Shown here piece after piece: positions 1 to 8,880 of a stretch of DNA of 64,000 nt. Position 1 is the first letter of the stretch. Each line of letters opens with the position of its first letter. Under the pieces are notes generated by a model. It was given only the letters and a program-made list of their open reading frames with translations. It did no database searches and was not told the origin of the DNA. The position numbers and the translations under genes were made by a program. Source of the DNA: Pleurocapsa sp. PCC 7319 (GTDB taxonomy: Bacteria > Cyanobacteriota > Cyanobacteriia > Cyanobacteriales > Xenococcaceae); assembly GCF_000332195.1 (NCBI RefSeq), contig NZ_KB235922.1, positions 5,429,322 through 5,493,321 on the forward strand. The letters are read 5' to 3'.

Positions 1-621
1 CTAGTGCAAAGTGCAGTTAGCAAAATTAGACACTGGCTGAACGGTACGGATGTGGTGAGTGGGTATGTTTTTGAGCCCCAGCGTAAAGCTGCAATTGGCT
101 ATTTTAGATTAGAGTCATCTAAAGATGGTACTCGACCTCACAGAGCCCAATTGACAGTAAATCCTGCCTATACTTGGCTTTATCCTAAATTGACTGCTCA
201 GATGGCACAGATAGTTCAGAAATCTCTCGACTGCAAACATGGTTTAGCTGACGAGAGTCAGATCTATTCCCAGCCTTTAGAAATAGTTTCTGCTGATTAT
301 CAACCGGAAAGAGAAGAATACTTTAACAAAATAGGTGCGACTGCTGTAGAACATACCCTGTTAATGTCTCGCTCTGTGTGGCATAAAATCAAAGAAGCTA
401 AACCATTAGAAGGGTTACAGCTATCAGATGTACTTCAGGGGTTAAAACCAGCTCGCGCTCCCATTCCTTCTCGTATATCTCTAATCAAGTCTCTTTCTAG
501 TTCATATCAAAATATAGTTAGACAGAAAAATATTTTTTATTCCAAGTCCACTGAATTTAACCCTGTGGAAAAGAATAAATCTGGAAAATCTTTTAAACCT
601 CCGAGTAGTGGCTTGGTTTAA
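1..621 (+). CDS. C-terminal part of an acetyltransferase-like cyanobacterial protein (5' end outside window)
   Basis: The reading frame is open from the first base, so the gene very probably starts upstream; the GTG at 4 is only the first possible start inside the window. The visible 200 or so residues are soluble, with no signal peptide or membrane segment. The stretch around residues 100-130, ending in a TLLMSRSVW-type segment after a hydrophobic strand, resembles the last strands of GNAT acetyltransferases, but the acetyl-CoA loop is not visible in this part. The tail after about residue 160 is basic, Ser/Asn-rich and probably disordered. It reads toward ruvX, 96 bases downstream. Function unproven; the GNAT assignment is inference. 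Confidence 0.6.
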   Translation, partial: LVQSAVSKIRHWLNGTDVVSGYVFEPQRKAAIGYFRLESSKDGTRPHRAQLTVNPAYTWLYPKLTAQMAQIVQKSLDCKHGLADESQIYSQPLEIVSADYQPEREEYFNKIGATAVEHTLLMSRSVWHKIKEAKPLEGLQLSDVLQGLKPARAPIPSRISLIKSLSSSYQNIVRQKNIFYSKSTEFNPVEKNKSGKSFKPPSSGLV

Positions 622-716
622 GAAGCCCAAAAATTGGACTATAGTCTAACTATTAAGAACGTATAAATTAAATATATGTCTTTTTTAATCGCATAAATAA
701 TCCTACAATAGATGCC

Positions 717-1169
717 ATGAAAAGAATTTCGGCTTTAGGGTTAGATGTGGGAAAAAAACGCATGGGAGTAGCTGGTTGCGATGGCACTGGTCTAATTGCT
801 ACCGGTCTAACTACTATCTATCGCACTTCTTTTGCTGAAGATATCAAACAACTCCAAAGTATAATTGAAGAGCGAAAAGTCGAAATATTAGTTATTGGCA
901 TGCCATATTCTTTGGATGGCACAGTAGGATTACAGGCACAGCAAGTTCAAAAATTCGCCAATAAGATTGCTAAAATTTTACAGCTACCAGTTGAATATGT
1001 AGATGAACGTTTAACTTCAGTTGAAGCAGAAGCTCAGCTTAAAAATAATAAGCAGTTTTCAACCCGAGATAAAGGTGCAATTGACCGCCGTGCTGCAGCA
1101 ATAATTTTACAGCAATGGCTTGATATGAGACGGATGAAAAAGATGAAGGATGAAAAGGATAAAAGATGA
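717..1169 (+). CDS. ruvX: Putative pre-16S rRNA nuclease / Holliday junction resolvase-like protein RuvX (YqgF)
   Basis: A 150-residue RNase H-fold protein of the YqgF family, the usual length. The N-terminal LGLDVGKKRMGVA segment carries the first catalytic Asp, IGMPYSLDGT follows near residue 60, and VDERLTSVEAE near residue 100 carries further acidic residues. The family is known for 5' processing of pre-16S rRNA and was earlier proposed as a Holliday junction resolvase. The C-terminal 15 residues are a Lys/Met/Asp-rich run encoded by short GATGAA-like iterations, probably a lineage-specific extension. The gene downstream is convergent. Confidence 0.93.
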   Translation: MKRISALGLDVGKKRMGVAGCDGTGLIATGLTTIYRTSFAEDIKQLQSIIEERKVEILVIGMPYSLDGTVGLQAQQVQKFANKIAKILQLPVEYVDERLTSVEAEAQLKNNKQFSTRDKGAIDRRAAAIILQQWLDMRRMKKMKDEKDKR

Positions 1170-1246
1170 AGGCAAAAGAAGCAAAACGAATTTTTCTTTT
1201 CTTCTGTCACCTTCACCTTCACAACATCCACGAGAAATTCATTCAA

Positions 1247-1963
1247 TTATATAGGCATAGGATCGGAAATACTAATATCTAAGATCGGTTGTCCGGTTAA
1301 ACAATGCCAATGACAAGTAAATAAATCGGGCTGTTGGGTTTTGAGAGTAATCAAGGCTGGTGCAGCTGGAAAGGGCCACAATCGGTCAAAAACTATTTCA
1401 CCATTGTATAAACTAAATTGCAGTAAATAGGTGGATGGGGGAGCATCCAAAGAATCAAGTAATTGAGCCGCTAAACGATGGAGAGATTTACGCTGGCGAT
1501 TAGGTATGCTTATGGGCTGTTCATAAGAGTTGGGCATTGCACCCTCACCAATAACCTCTGCATAAATAGGTTTATCTGTCATAATTATTGGCAACCACAG
1601 ATGACCTAACCAAGAATCTCCCACACTAGTCTTAAATCCTAAATTTTTTTCGACCCAACGCCTCCGGGAGTGAAGATCTTTACAAGCAGAATATATTTTT
1701 TTGTAGGGAAAATCAAAGTACTCTGGCAACTGAATCGTTAAGGGACAATAAATTGCTTCGGAGTCTTTGTCTATTTTATTAGTTCTTGAATGTCTAGACC
1801 AGAGGCTCGCTGCAGAAATGATTTCTACAACAGTTGAAACAGCAGAATATTGAGCAATGCTATGCTTCAAGGCTTCAACCATTTTTTGTGTTACTGGCGA
1901 TGCAGAAATTAGCTTTCCTTGTTCACTAACTTCGGCGTTGATAATGATTACAACTTTTTCCAT
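1247..1963 (-). CDS. Conserved hypothetical protein, soluble
   Basis: Not assigned to a family. The frame is open up to 2026, but the ATG at 1963 is preferred because a GGAAGGGG purine run lies just in front of it and the protein then begins MEKVVIIINAEVS, a normal beta strand; the longer form adds 21 atypical residues. The product is about 238 residues, with no signal peptide or membrane helix, mixed alpha/beta, and rich in aromatic residues toward the C terminus. It is convergent with ruvX, 77 bases apart. No catalytic motif could be recognised. Confidence 0.7.
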   Translation of the reverse strand: MEKVVIIINAEVSEQGKLISASPVTQKMVEALKHSIAQYSAVSTVVEIISAASLWSRHSRTNKIDKDSEAIYCPLTIQLPEYFDFPYKKIYSACKDLHSRRRWVEKNLGFKTSVGDSWLGHLWLPIIMTDKPIYAEVIGEGAMPNSYEQPISIPNRQRKSLHRLAAQLLDSLDAPPSTYLLQFSLYNGEIVFDRLWPFPAAPALITLKTQQPDLFTCHWHCLTGQPILDISISDPMPI

Positions 1964-2483
1964 TCCCCTTCCATAGTTATGAGATTTTGCCATAGCTGTA
2001 TAAGTCGAACAGTTATTTTTCCCCAATATTCAAGTGCTTTGTTGCTGAACTGCTATTATTCTTGATGCGTGAAAAAATAGTTCGTGATAGTTGTAGGGCA
2101 TAGTTGAATTGTTGTTCTATCTAGTTGGGAGTTGTGAACTGACAATAATTGCCAGCAGAGCAATAAAATTTAGGCGATACTAGAACATAAGTATAAAACA
2201 CCAATTGAATATCTCGACGTGATTGTAATCCTTGCTATTTTGGATATTGGTTTTTGTTTAACAAAAAATCGGATTTAAGCCGTAACTATCATAATTGCTT
2301 CTTGACTTAATTTTCAAGCTCGCAAGCAAATAATTGAATTATGTCAACATAAGATAACAAACTAACCTAATTATAATGAATTAGCTACCCTGAAAATGAT
2401 GGAATAATCAATCAATTTTATCTATATTTTGCCTCATCTACAATTAAACAGCTATTGAGTTCATCGTTAATCGTAATTTATTC
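1964..2483. other. AT-rich intergenic region between divergent genes
   Basis: About 520 bases between the hypothetical protein on the minus strand and the sucC-like gene on the plus strand. It must hold both promoters. No ORF, repeat or convincing hairpin with a T-run was seen. Confidence 0.5.
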
Positions 2484-3767
2484 ATGGAACTGCTAGAATA
2501 TCAAGCTAAGGAATTGTTTAGGATGGTAAGTATTCCTATTTTACCTTCTCAGACTATTAAAGATTCTAGAAAAATTAAACAATTGCAAATTCCCTATCCT
2601 GTTGTCTTGAAATCCCAGGTGAAGTCTGGAGGAAGGGGAAAAGCAGGGGGAGTACGTTTTGTAGCCAACACAATTGATGCGATCGCTGCAGCCCGAACAA
2701 TTTTTAACTTGTCTATTTTAGGAGAATACCCTGAAGTTATTTTGGCAGAGGCGCACTACAATGCTGAACGAGAATTTTTTCTGGCAATTGTCATCGACTA
2801 TGATTTGAAATGCCCTGTGCTTCTGGGTTCTGCCTTTGGAGGAATGAATGTAGACCTATTGTTAGCTAACTTACAACAAGTTGTGATTAATACGGAATTT
2901 TCTTTATTCCATGCTCGTCGCTTAGCTGCCAAGATGGGATTATCCGGAGAATTGATCTGCTCTGTCAGCGGAATTATTGCCAAGATGTATCGCTTATTGC
3001 AGGAAAAAGATCTCGATTTAATTGAAATAAATCCTTTAGGGGTTAATAAACAAGGAAAGTTGATGGCATTGGATGGCAAGATTACAATTAACGACTACGC
3101 TCTAGCCAGGCAACCGATTATAGAAACTTTAAGTTTATCCGAACAGCAAAAAAATGAAAGCTATCGTAAATATGTTGAACCTGAGAAAAACACTTTTCAT
3201 CAGATTGGATGGCGTTGGTTGGATTGGAAAAACCAAAAAGGTAAAATCGCTATAATCTCTAACAGCTTTGACTTAGCACTGCTAACTTGGGATTTACTCG
3301 AACAAAACAAAGTTTCCCCCGCTTGTGGTGTCATCATCGAAAATAGCTTGACTGAAGACATTGATAATTCCCAACTTTATCTAGAAAAAGTACAGCAGAT
3401 TTTACTTGAATTAGAGTCTGTTTCTGGTTTAGAAGCGATCCTAGTCAATGTTTGGGAGTCCGAAACAATTAGTCTTCAGATTGTGCAAGCGATCGCTAAT
3501 TACGATCAATCTGTTTTTGAACCAACTTTATCATCCAGAAAAGAAGCAGCATTAGTTAGCAGTAACTTTAAATCCAATTCAGGTAACTTAAAACAAAAGA
3601 GTAAATCTTCAGGATCTCAACCTATCCCAATAGCTAAACCTCGGTTTATTCTGAGGCTATTAGTCAACAACAATCTAGATGAACTGAAAGTTGATGAGTC
3701 AATTTACATATCTAGTAATTTAGAGGAAGTAATCTCACAAGCGAGCGCCATAGTTCAGTCTAGCTAA
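2484..3767 (+). CDS. Succinate-CoA ligase beta subunit-like protein, diverged
   Basis: 427 residues with the SucC layout. An N-terminal ATP-grasp domain opens with MELLEYQAKELF, carries SGGRGKAGG at 48-56 and ends with IEINPLG and LDGKITI. A CoA-ligase-like domain follows. The ATP-grasp part looks intact. In the second domain the glycine motifs of E. coli SucC are replaced: NGAGLA by NSFDLA, and the segment around NIFGGI by NVWESE. A Ser/Lys-rich linker of roughly 35 residues is inserted near residues 345-380. It lies 55 bases upstream of the alpha-like gene, so co-transcription is likely. Homology is clear; standard succinyl-CoA synthetase activity is doubtful. Confidence 0.8.
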   Translation: MELLEYQAKELFRMVSIPILPSQTIKDSRKIKQLQIPYPVVLKSQVKSGGRGKAGGVRFVANTIDAIAAARTIFNLSILGEYPEVILAEAHYNAEREFFLAIVIDYDLKCPVLLGSAFGGMNVDLLLANLQQVVINTEFSLFHARRLAAKMGLSGELICSVSGIIAKMYRLLQEKDLDLIEINPLGVNKQGKLMALDGKITINDYALARQPIIETLSLSEQQKNESYRKYVEPEKNTFHQIGWRWLDWKNQKGKIAIISNSFDLALLTWDLLEQNKVSPACGVIIENSLTEDIDNSQLYLEKVQQILLELESVSGLEAILVNVWESETISLQIVQAIANYDQSVFEPTLSSRKEAALVSSNFKSNSGNLKQKSKSSGSQPIPIAKPRFILRLLVNNNLDELKVDESIYISSNLEEVISQASAIVQSS

Positions 3768-3822
3768 AATATTTTGGTGACTAAACTTATCCACAAGATA
3801 ATCAGGACTAAAAAGTTTATAT

Positions 3823-4743
3823 ATGAATTGGTCTCCCCCTAAAAAGGTCATTATTCAAGGAATTACAGAATTCCCCGCTACTTCATACGCAGTGCAAATG
3901 CAAGCTTACGGTACTGAAATTGTAGCTGGAGTTAGTCCTGGCGAGGGAGGAATAGAAATAGGCAACATACCTGTATTTGATTTAGTTGAACAAGTCATAA
4001 CTCAGGATAAAACTATCGATACTAGCTTGATTTTCGTTCGTCCTTATCAAGTACTTGATGCGGCAAAAGAAGCTATCACCGCAGGAATTCGCTTCCTGAT
4101 TATTTTTACACCAAGAGTACCACCTCTAGACACCATAGAACTAATCAAGTATGCAGAAACTAATCAAACGCTACTTTTAGGACCTAGCAGCCATGGTCTA
4201 GTTATTCCTCAAAAGATTTGGCTGGGCAAGCTAGAGCCTCAGTATTATCAGCCAGGCTCGGTTGGTTTAATCACTAGTAGTCAGCACTTATGTTATGAAG
4301 TCGCCGCAGAGCTAAATCAGGCTAACATGGGACAGTCTTTAGTAGTTAGCTTGGGTGAGGAGCGAATACTTGGTTCCAATTTATCTCAATGGTTATCGAT
4401 TCTTAATCAGGATTCCCATACTGAAGCTATAGTTTTGATTGGACAAAGTATCAATGAAACTAATGAAATAGCCGCCTACTGTCAAACTCACGGTATCGAC
4501 AAACCAGTTGTTGTCTATATTGCTGGATTAAATACCCCCCAAGACAAAGTATTTCGTGATGCAGTGACAATTATTAGCAATCACTTATCAGCTTCCATTC
4601 CTGCATTCAATTGCGATTGGGCTTCGCCCACCGCCAAAGGCAATCGCCAAACCATCAACAAATTGAAAAAAGCGGGAATCACGATCGCCAAGAGACCCAG
4701 TGAAATTCCCACTATAATTCAAGAATCTTTATCGCTTAGATAA
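3823..4743 (+). CDS. Succinate-CoA ligase alpha subunit-like protein, diverged active site
   Basis: 306 residues aligning by eye along E. coli SucD: an N-terminal Rossmann-type CoA-binding domain, then a ligase domain with YEVAAELN, LGSNLSQWL and TEAIVLIG. The segment that should hold the phospho-histidine loop (GHAGA in E. coli) reads SNHLSAS, so a His is present but the glycines are lost, and the Glu of IGEIGG is Gln here (IGQSI). It is paired with the beta-like gene upstream. The two probably form a complex. Either a modified ligase or a non-catalytic paralogue would fit; sequence alone does not decide. Confidence 0.8.
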   Translation: MNWSPPKKVIIQGITEFPATSYAVQMQAYGTEIVAGVSPGEGGIEIGNIPVFDLVEQVITQDKTIDTSLIFVRPYQVLDAAKEAITAGIRFLIIFTPRVPPLDTIELIKYAETNQTLLLGPSSHGLVIPQKIWLGKLEPQYYQPGSVGLITSSQHLCYEVAAELNQANMGQSLVVSLGEERILGSNLSQWLSILNQDSHTEAIVLIGQSINETNEIAAYCQTHGIDKPVVVYIAGLNTPQDKVFRDAVTIISNHLSASIPAFNCDWASPTAKGNRQTINKLKKAGITIAKRPSEIPTIIQESLSLR

Positions 4744-5612
4744 ACTACATTTGGTTTTGAAAACTATTTTTTGCTCAACTCTATAAAACTTATTACTCTT
4801 ACTAGCAAATCATTAACTAAAATAGAAATATAATTAGTAAGATTAATCTAAATGAAATTAACAAGCAATTAAAGTTCTGAATGCTTGTAATCCTCGTGAA
4901 TATCTCAAAAAGTAGCTTCTCATAATCATCGTTAGAGTAAAGCAGTCCAAAAATTATCATTTTTCCGGAGCGAAAATAAGTAATTCAGATCTATTTAGGG
5001 AATGAGTTAATTTGTGGGTTTATCTTTTCTTATAACTTGTCTTAATCGAGTTTAAAAAAGGGAAAGCTTAACTCAGGTTTTTTAGATTCAGTGTGGAGTG
5101 AGAAAGCTAAAAGTCTAGTTCTCAATTGTTGTACTGAGTTTTGAAAGTCATGCTGAAAATTTTCTTATATCTAGGGTTTATGATATTTTTCATTCTGTTT
5201 TGGCGTTGGATTTTATCAAATAATACAGATTATCCCCCTCCACCTGGACGAATCTAGTGGAATCAAGCTATCAGCTATTAGCTGCCAGGAGAATCAGGTT
5301 TTAGACTTCGATCCTATACTTCTACACAAGTTTGCTATTTGACAGGTGTTGTGATCGCAACACATATTGAACTGCGCGATTCAAAATAGTTCATTGAGTA
5401 CAGCTCAATGTTAAAGTTTGGAAAAACGAACTTCAATCATTGTAAGTATAAAATTTAATGGTGGTCTTGTACGGCAAGAGATAGCTAATAGTAACTGCTG
5501 CTCGACCTCGTTCTGTCAGCACTAGCGCACTATTAGCTAGCTGTTATTGATTGCTAAGCCAGAGTAGTCCGTCTCCTGATATCTTGGTAAAAAGCTTACT
5601 CATCTCATACTC
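4744..5612. other. Long intergenic region with one small ORF
   Basis: About 870 bases. The only coding candidate is the 35-codon ORF at 5150-5257. Two inverted repeats are visible: an 18-bp imperfect palindrome at 5346-5363 centred on GATC (GTGTTGTGATCGCAACAC), and a 7-bp stem at 5393-5411 (CATTGAG/CTCAATG). Neither is followed by a T-run, so they are not obvious terminators. The promoter of the DUF262 gene should lie at the right end. Confidence 0.5.
5150..5257 (+). CDS. Candidate 35-residue single-pass membrane peptide
   Basis: ATG at 5150, TAG at 5255-5257. The peptide begins MLKIFLYLGFMIFFILFW, a single hydrophobic helix, then has a short polar tail with four consecutive prolines followed by GRI. 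The composition resembles the small membrane subunits of cyanobacterial photosynthetic and NDH complexes, but no known family was matched. There is no strong Shine-Dalgarno sequence, and the flanks are long non-coding DNA. It may be real or chance. Confidence 0.4.
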   Translation: MLKIFLYLGFMIFFILFWRWILSNNTDYPPPPGRI

Positions 5613-7316
5613 ATGGCTCGGATCAACCTATTAGATACTCGCACTACTAGTTTTGGTGACCTGATAGGCAATGGCAAGATTTACAAAGTACCTCCATTCC
5701 AGCGAGATTATTCCTGGAAAGAAGAGAATTGGGAAGATCTTTGGCAGGATATTTTGACTATTCATGATAAGTCTGACTCTAGTCATTACATGGGAGCTAT
5801 TGTTTTACAGAACTCATACAATTCGGATAAAGAGTTTACAGTTATTGATGGTCAGCAACGATTAGCTACTCTGAGTATCATTGCTATTGGTATTATTGAG
5901 AAAATTCAAAAGCTTGTAGAGCGAGAAGAGGATAAAGAAGCTAATCAGGATCGCCAAGAAATTTTAAAACGAACTTATCTTAGTGATAGAGATCCGAGAT
6001 CTCTTCGTTACTCAAGCAAGCTTCTTTTAAACGAGAATAACAATGATTTCTATCAAAGCAATTTGATAAATCTTAGAAGACCGTTTAATATTCGTTCTCT
6101 TTCTAAATCCAATCAATTGCTTTGGCAGGCTTTCCAGTATTATTCAGACCGTTTGGAAGAACTTCAAGAGGTGGTTCACAGTGGAGAAAAATTAGCTGAG
6201 TTTTTGACAAATGTAATTGCTCGAAAATTACTATTTATCCAAATTAACGTTGAGGATGAACTGAACGCATATACTGTGTTTGAAACTTTAAACGCTAGGG
6301 GAATAGAACTGAGTTCAACAGACTTATTGAAAAACTACCTGTTTTCACTCTTCCAAGGTCCAGATGACTTACAAGAAGCTCAAAGGCAATGGCGAAGAAT
6401 TATTAATACTGTTCAGATGAAAAGGTTTCCTGAATTTCTGCGATATTATCTTAGCCTCAAGCAAACCAGAGTCAGACGTGAGCGATTATTCAAGATAGTT
6501 CGGCAAGCAGTGAAGAATGGACAACAAGCATTTGAGTTGCTAGATCAACTTGAAAACTACAGTAGTCTCTTTATTGCTCTTGGCAATTCTAATGATGATT
6601 TCTGGCGTGATAGTCCAGAAAACCAACCTTATATTCGAGAACTTGAACTATTCCGAGTGAAGCAGGCTTATCCAGCTTTATTTGCTGCATACGAGCAGTT
6701 TACTCCTGATAACTTTACTCGCCTATTGAAGGTTGTATGTATTCTAGCTTTTCGCTACACAGTTGTAAGTAGTCTAAATCCAAATGAATTAGAAACGCTT
6801 TATAACAAAGTAGCAATTTCAATCATGAATGGCGAAATTACTAACCCCAGACACGTTTTTGATCGCCTTCGCGCAGTATATGTTTCCGACGACAAGTTTT
6901 CACAAGACTTTTCTTTGCTCTCAATTTCTACAAAAGGACAGAAGAGGAAGCTAGTAAGATACATACTTTGGAAGCTTGAGTTAGATGCATCAGAACGGCA
7001 AGATATTAGTGAAGATGGCTTTTCAATTGAACATATCTTGCCTGAATCACTAACCGAGAACTGGCGAAGACACTTTAATGATGCTCAGGTAGAAGAAATG
7101 GTATATCGTATCGGCAATCTGACACCTTTAGAGCCAAATCTCAATCGTCAAGTTGGAAACGAATCTTACTCAATGAAGAAAGAGACTTATCAGAAAAGTG
7201 TGTACAAATTAACCCAGAATATTTTGGCTGAAGAATGGTCAGCGCATACACTAGCCACCAGGCAACGGCAACTAGCACAGCGTGCTACTCATATCTGGAG
7301 ATCTGATTTTTATTAA
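5613..7316 (+). CDS. DUF262-DUF1524 (GmrSD-like) protein, probable type IV restriction / anti-phage factor
   Basis: 567 residues. The N-terminal DUF262 (ParB/Srx-like) domain shows PPFQRDYSW at 27-35 and the hallmark DGQQR at 79-83, the nucleotide-binding and hydrolysis motif. A helical middle follows. The C-terminal DUF1524 domain of the HNH nuclease type shows IEHILP at about 472-477, then RIGNLT and an Asn/Lys motif near 500-525. This is the architecture of fused GmrS-GmrD enzymes that cleave modified DNA with NTP hydrolysis, and of BrxU. It stands alone between long intergenic DNA and a convergent phosphatase gene, with no methylase partner, as expected for a modification-dependent system. 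Target specificity cannot be read from the sequence. Confidence 0.85.
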   Translation: MARINLLDTRTTSFGDLIGNGKIYKVPPFQRDYSWKEENWEDLWQDILTIHDKSDSSHYMGAIVLQNSYNSDKEFTVIDGQQRLATLSIIAIGIIEKIQKLVEREEDKEANQDRQEILKRTYLSDRDPRSLRYSSKLLLNENNNDFYQSNLINLRRPFNIRSLSKSNQLLWQAFQYYSDRLEELQEVVHSGEKLAEFLTNVIARKLLFIQINVEDELNAYTVFETLNARGIELSSTDLLKNYLFSLFQGPDDLQEAQRQWRRIINTVQMKRFPEFLRYYLSLKQTRVRRERLFKIVRQAVKNGQQAFELLDQLENYSSLFIALGNSNDDFWRDSPENQPYIRELELFRVKQAYPALFAAYEQFTPDNFTRLLKVVCILAFRYTVVSSLNPNELETLYNKVAISIMNGEITNPRHVFDRLRAVYVSDDKFSQDFSLLSISTKGQKRKLVRYILWKLELDASERQDISEDGFSIEHILPESLTENWRRHFNDAQVEEMVYRIGNLTPLEPNLNRQVGNESYSMKKETYQKSVYKLTQNILAEEWSAHTLATRQRQLAQRATHIWRSDFY

Positions 7317-7382
7317 TAATTTACAATTGATCACAGCTTACTGATAACCGCTTGCTGTAAATTTCATCTTTATTAGGCACTT

Positions 7383-8723
7383 TTATAAAGCTCCTGCTGC
7401 GGTTTGATCTAAAATGCCACCTCCGCTTAAGTGAGTAGTAATATTAATAGCTTGCAGTACGGGTTTACCTGCAGCACCTTGAGGATAGTCAATTACACTT
7501 ACTGCACCGTTACCTTGTTTAATGTTCCAGAAGTTTCCGGGTTTTAATCCTAGTAGATAGCACAGAATTACTTTATTTATGGCATCGTGAGCTACCACTA
7601 ATCCAGTTTGAGGAGTATCGGTATTGCTATAATCGGCAGCGATTTTATTCCAGGCGGCAACTCCTCGATCCCAAACCTGCTGCAAGTTTTCTCCTTCTGG
7701 CATTTGTACTGTTTCTGGTCGATCTTTCCATTGCTGAAGTAAATCAGAATATTCAGCCTGGATTTCAGACTCTAACATTCCTTCCCACAGACCATGACAA
7801 ATTTCAATTAATTCAGGAGTTGTCTCTAAGGAAACACCAGGATGATATTCTAAAATAATTTCGGCTGTTTCTTTGGGACGGAGCATGGAACTGGATACAG
7901 CAAAATCAATTGGTACATCCTGTAAAAACGTAGCCGCTTTTCTTCCCTGCGATCGCCCATTATCATTGAGGGGAATATCTCTGATCCCTTGAAAGCGAGA
8001 TTCCTTATTCCAGTTAGTTTCTCCATGACGTACTAAGAGTAAACGAGGGCCAGAATGAGGCGGACGAGTAGGAGGCAGAGGAATGCCCAAATGAGAGGTT
8101 TGATTGAGAGATTCGAGCTGCACCGAATCGCCAAAATTACTACTAAAGTTAAGGATATTAATGCAACAATTTGACTGTTGGATCGTGTGATAGCGATCGC
8201 TACTAATGCCAATAGCACTCATAATCAGACAACGATTAATCCCATTGTGAGCAACAATTAGAATAGTCTGTCCTTGATGTTTGCTAATAGCTTCTTGCCA
8301 AAAGTCTTGAGCCTGTTGATACAGTGATAGTACAGGATAATGTTCTGTTTCATCCTCTAGAATCATCTTAAATTCATGGGGATTTTCTTTCCACTGACGA
8401 TAATCATTAGCACACTGAGATTTAACTTCGTCTTTTTTCTTTTTTTCCCACAGGGGCAAATCAATTTCTATCAACCTATCGGTAGGTTGCAAAGTAGGAG
8501 GATTGGTTAGACCAGCTTGGATTGTTTCGGCAGTAAGTCTAGCTCGCTGTAGGGGACTACAATAAAAAGCATCAATTTTAACCTCACTTAGAGTTTGTCC
8601 CAGTTTTTGAGCGTCGGAAATACCTTTTTCGGTTAATACAGATTCATCACAACGTCCTTGAATCATCTTCTGTGCATTATAGGTACTTTGTCCATGACGA
8701 ACGATAATCACGCGAGTAGCCAA
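7383..8723 (-). CDS. Two-domain histidine phosphatase (phosphoglycerate mutase-like)
   Basis: 446 residues made of two histidine-phosphatase domains. The first has the phospho-acceptor motif VRHGQSTYN near residue 7 and its second His in VAHNGIN; the second has VRHGETNWN near residue 230 and VAHDAIN near 380. Both RHG cores and both distal His residues are present, so both domains may be active. Related cyanobacterial proteins are annotated as phosphoglycerate mutase, and at least one family member acts as a phosphoserine phosphatase; the substrate here is not known. It is convergent with the DUF262 gene. Confidence 0.85.
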   Translation of the reverse strand: MATRVIIVRHGQSTYNAQKMIQGRCDESVLTEKGISDAQKLGQTLSEVKIDAFYCSPLQRARLTAETIQAGLTNPPTLQPTDRLIEIDLPLWEKKKKDEVKSQCANDYRQWKENPHEFKMILEDETEHYPVLSLYQQAQDFWQEAISKHQGQTILIVAHNGINRCLIMSAIGISSDRYHTIQQSNCCINILNFSSNFGDSVQLESLNQTSHLGIPLPPTRPPHSGPRLLLVRHGETNWNKESRFQGIRDIPLNDNGRSQGRKAATFLQDVPIDFAVSSSMLRPKETAEIILEYHPGVSLETTPELIEICHGLWEGMLESEIQAEYSDLLQQWKDRPETVQMPEGENLQQVWDRGVAAWNKIAADYSNTDTPQTGLVVAHDAINKVILCYLLGLKPGNFWNIKQGNGAVSVIDYPQGAAGKPVLQAINITTHLSGGGILDQTAAGAL

Positions 8724-8880
8724 AACCTTTTCATCCTCATAAATTGATTTCCCTCAGTTATTGTAGCCACAATTGGGTAAATTACCTTGTTTAATCCTTT
8801 TAATTGATAACTATTCGCTGACAAGAGATAATGCCAAATGAATATAAAAACTAACTATAAGATTCTGCCTTGGAGGATAG

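Noticed and set aside
5346-5363. Near-perfect 18-bp palindrome as a transcription terminator or known operator
   Set aside because: No T-run follows, and it matches no operator I can name; two mismatches in the arms make chance likely.
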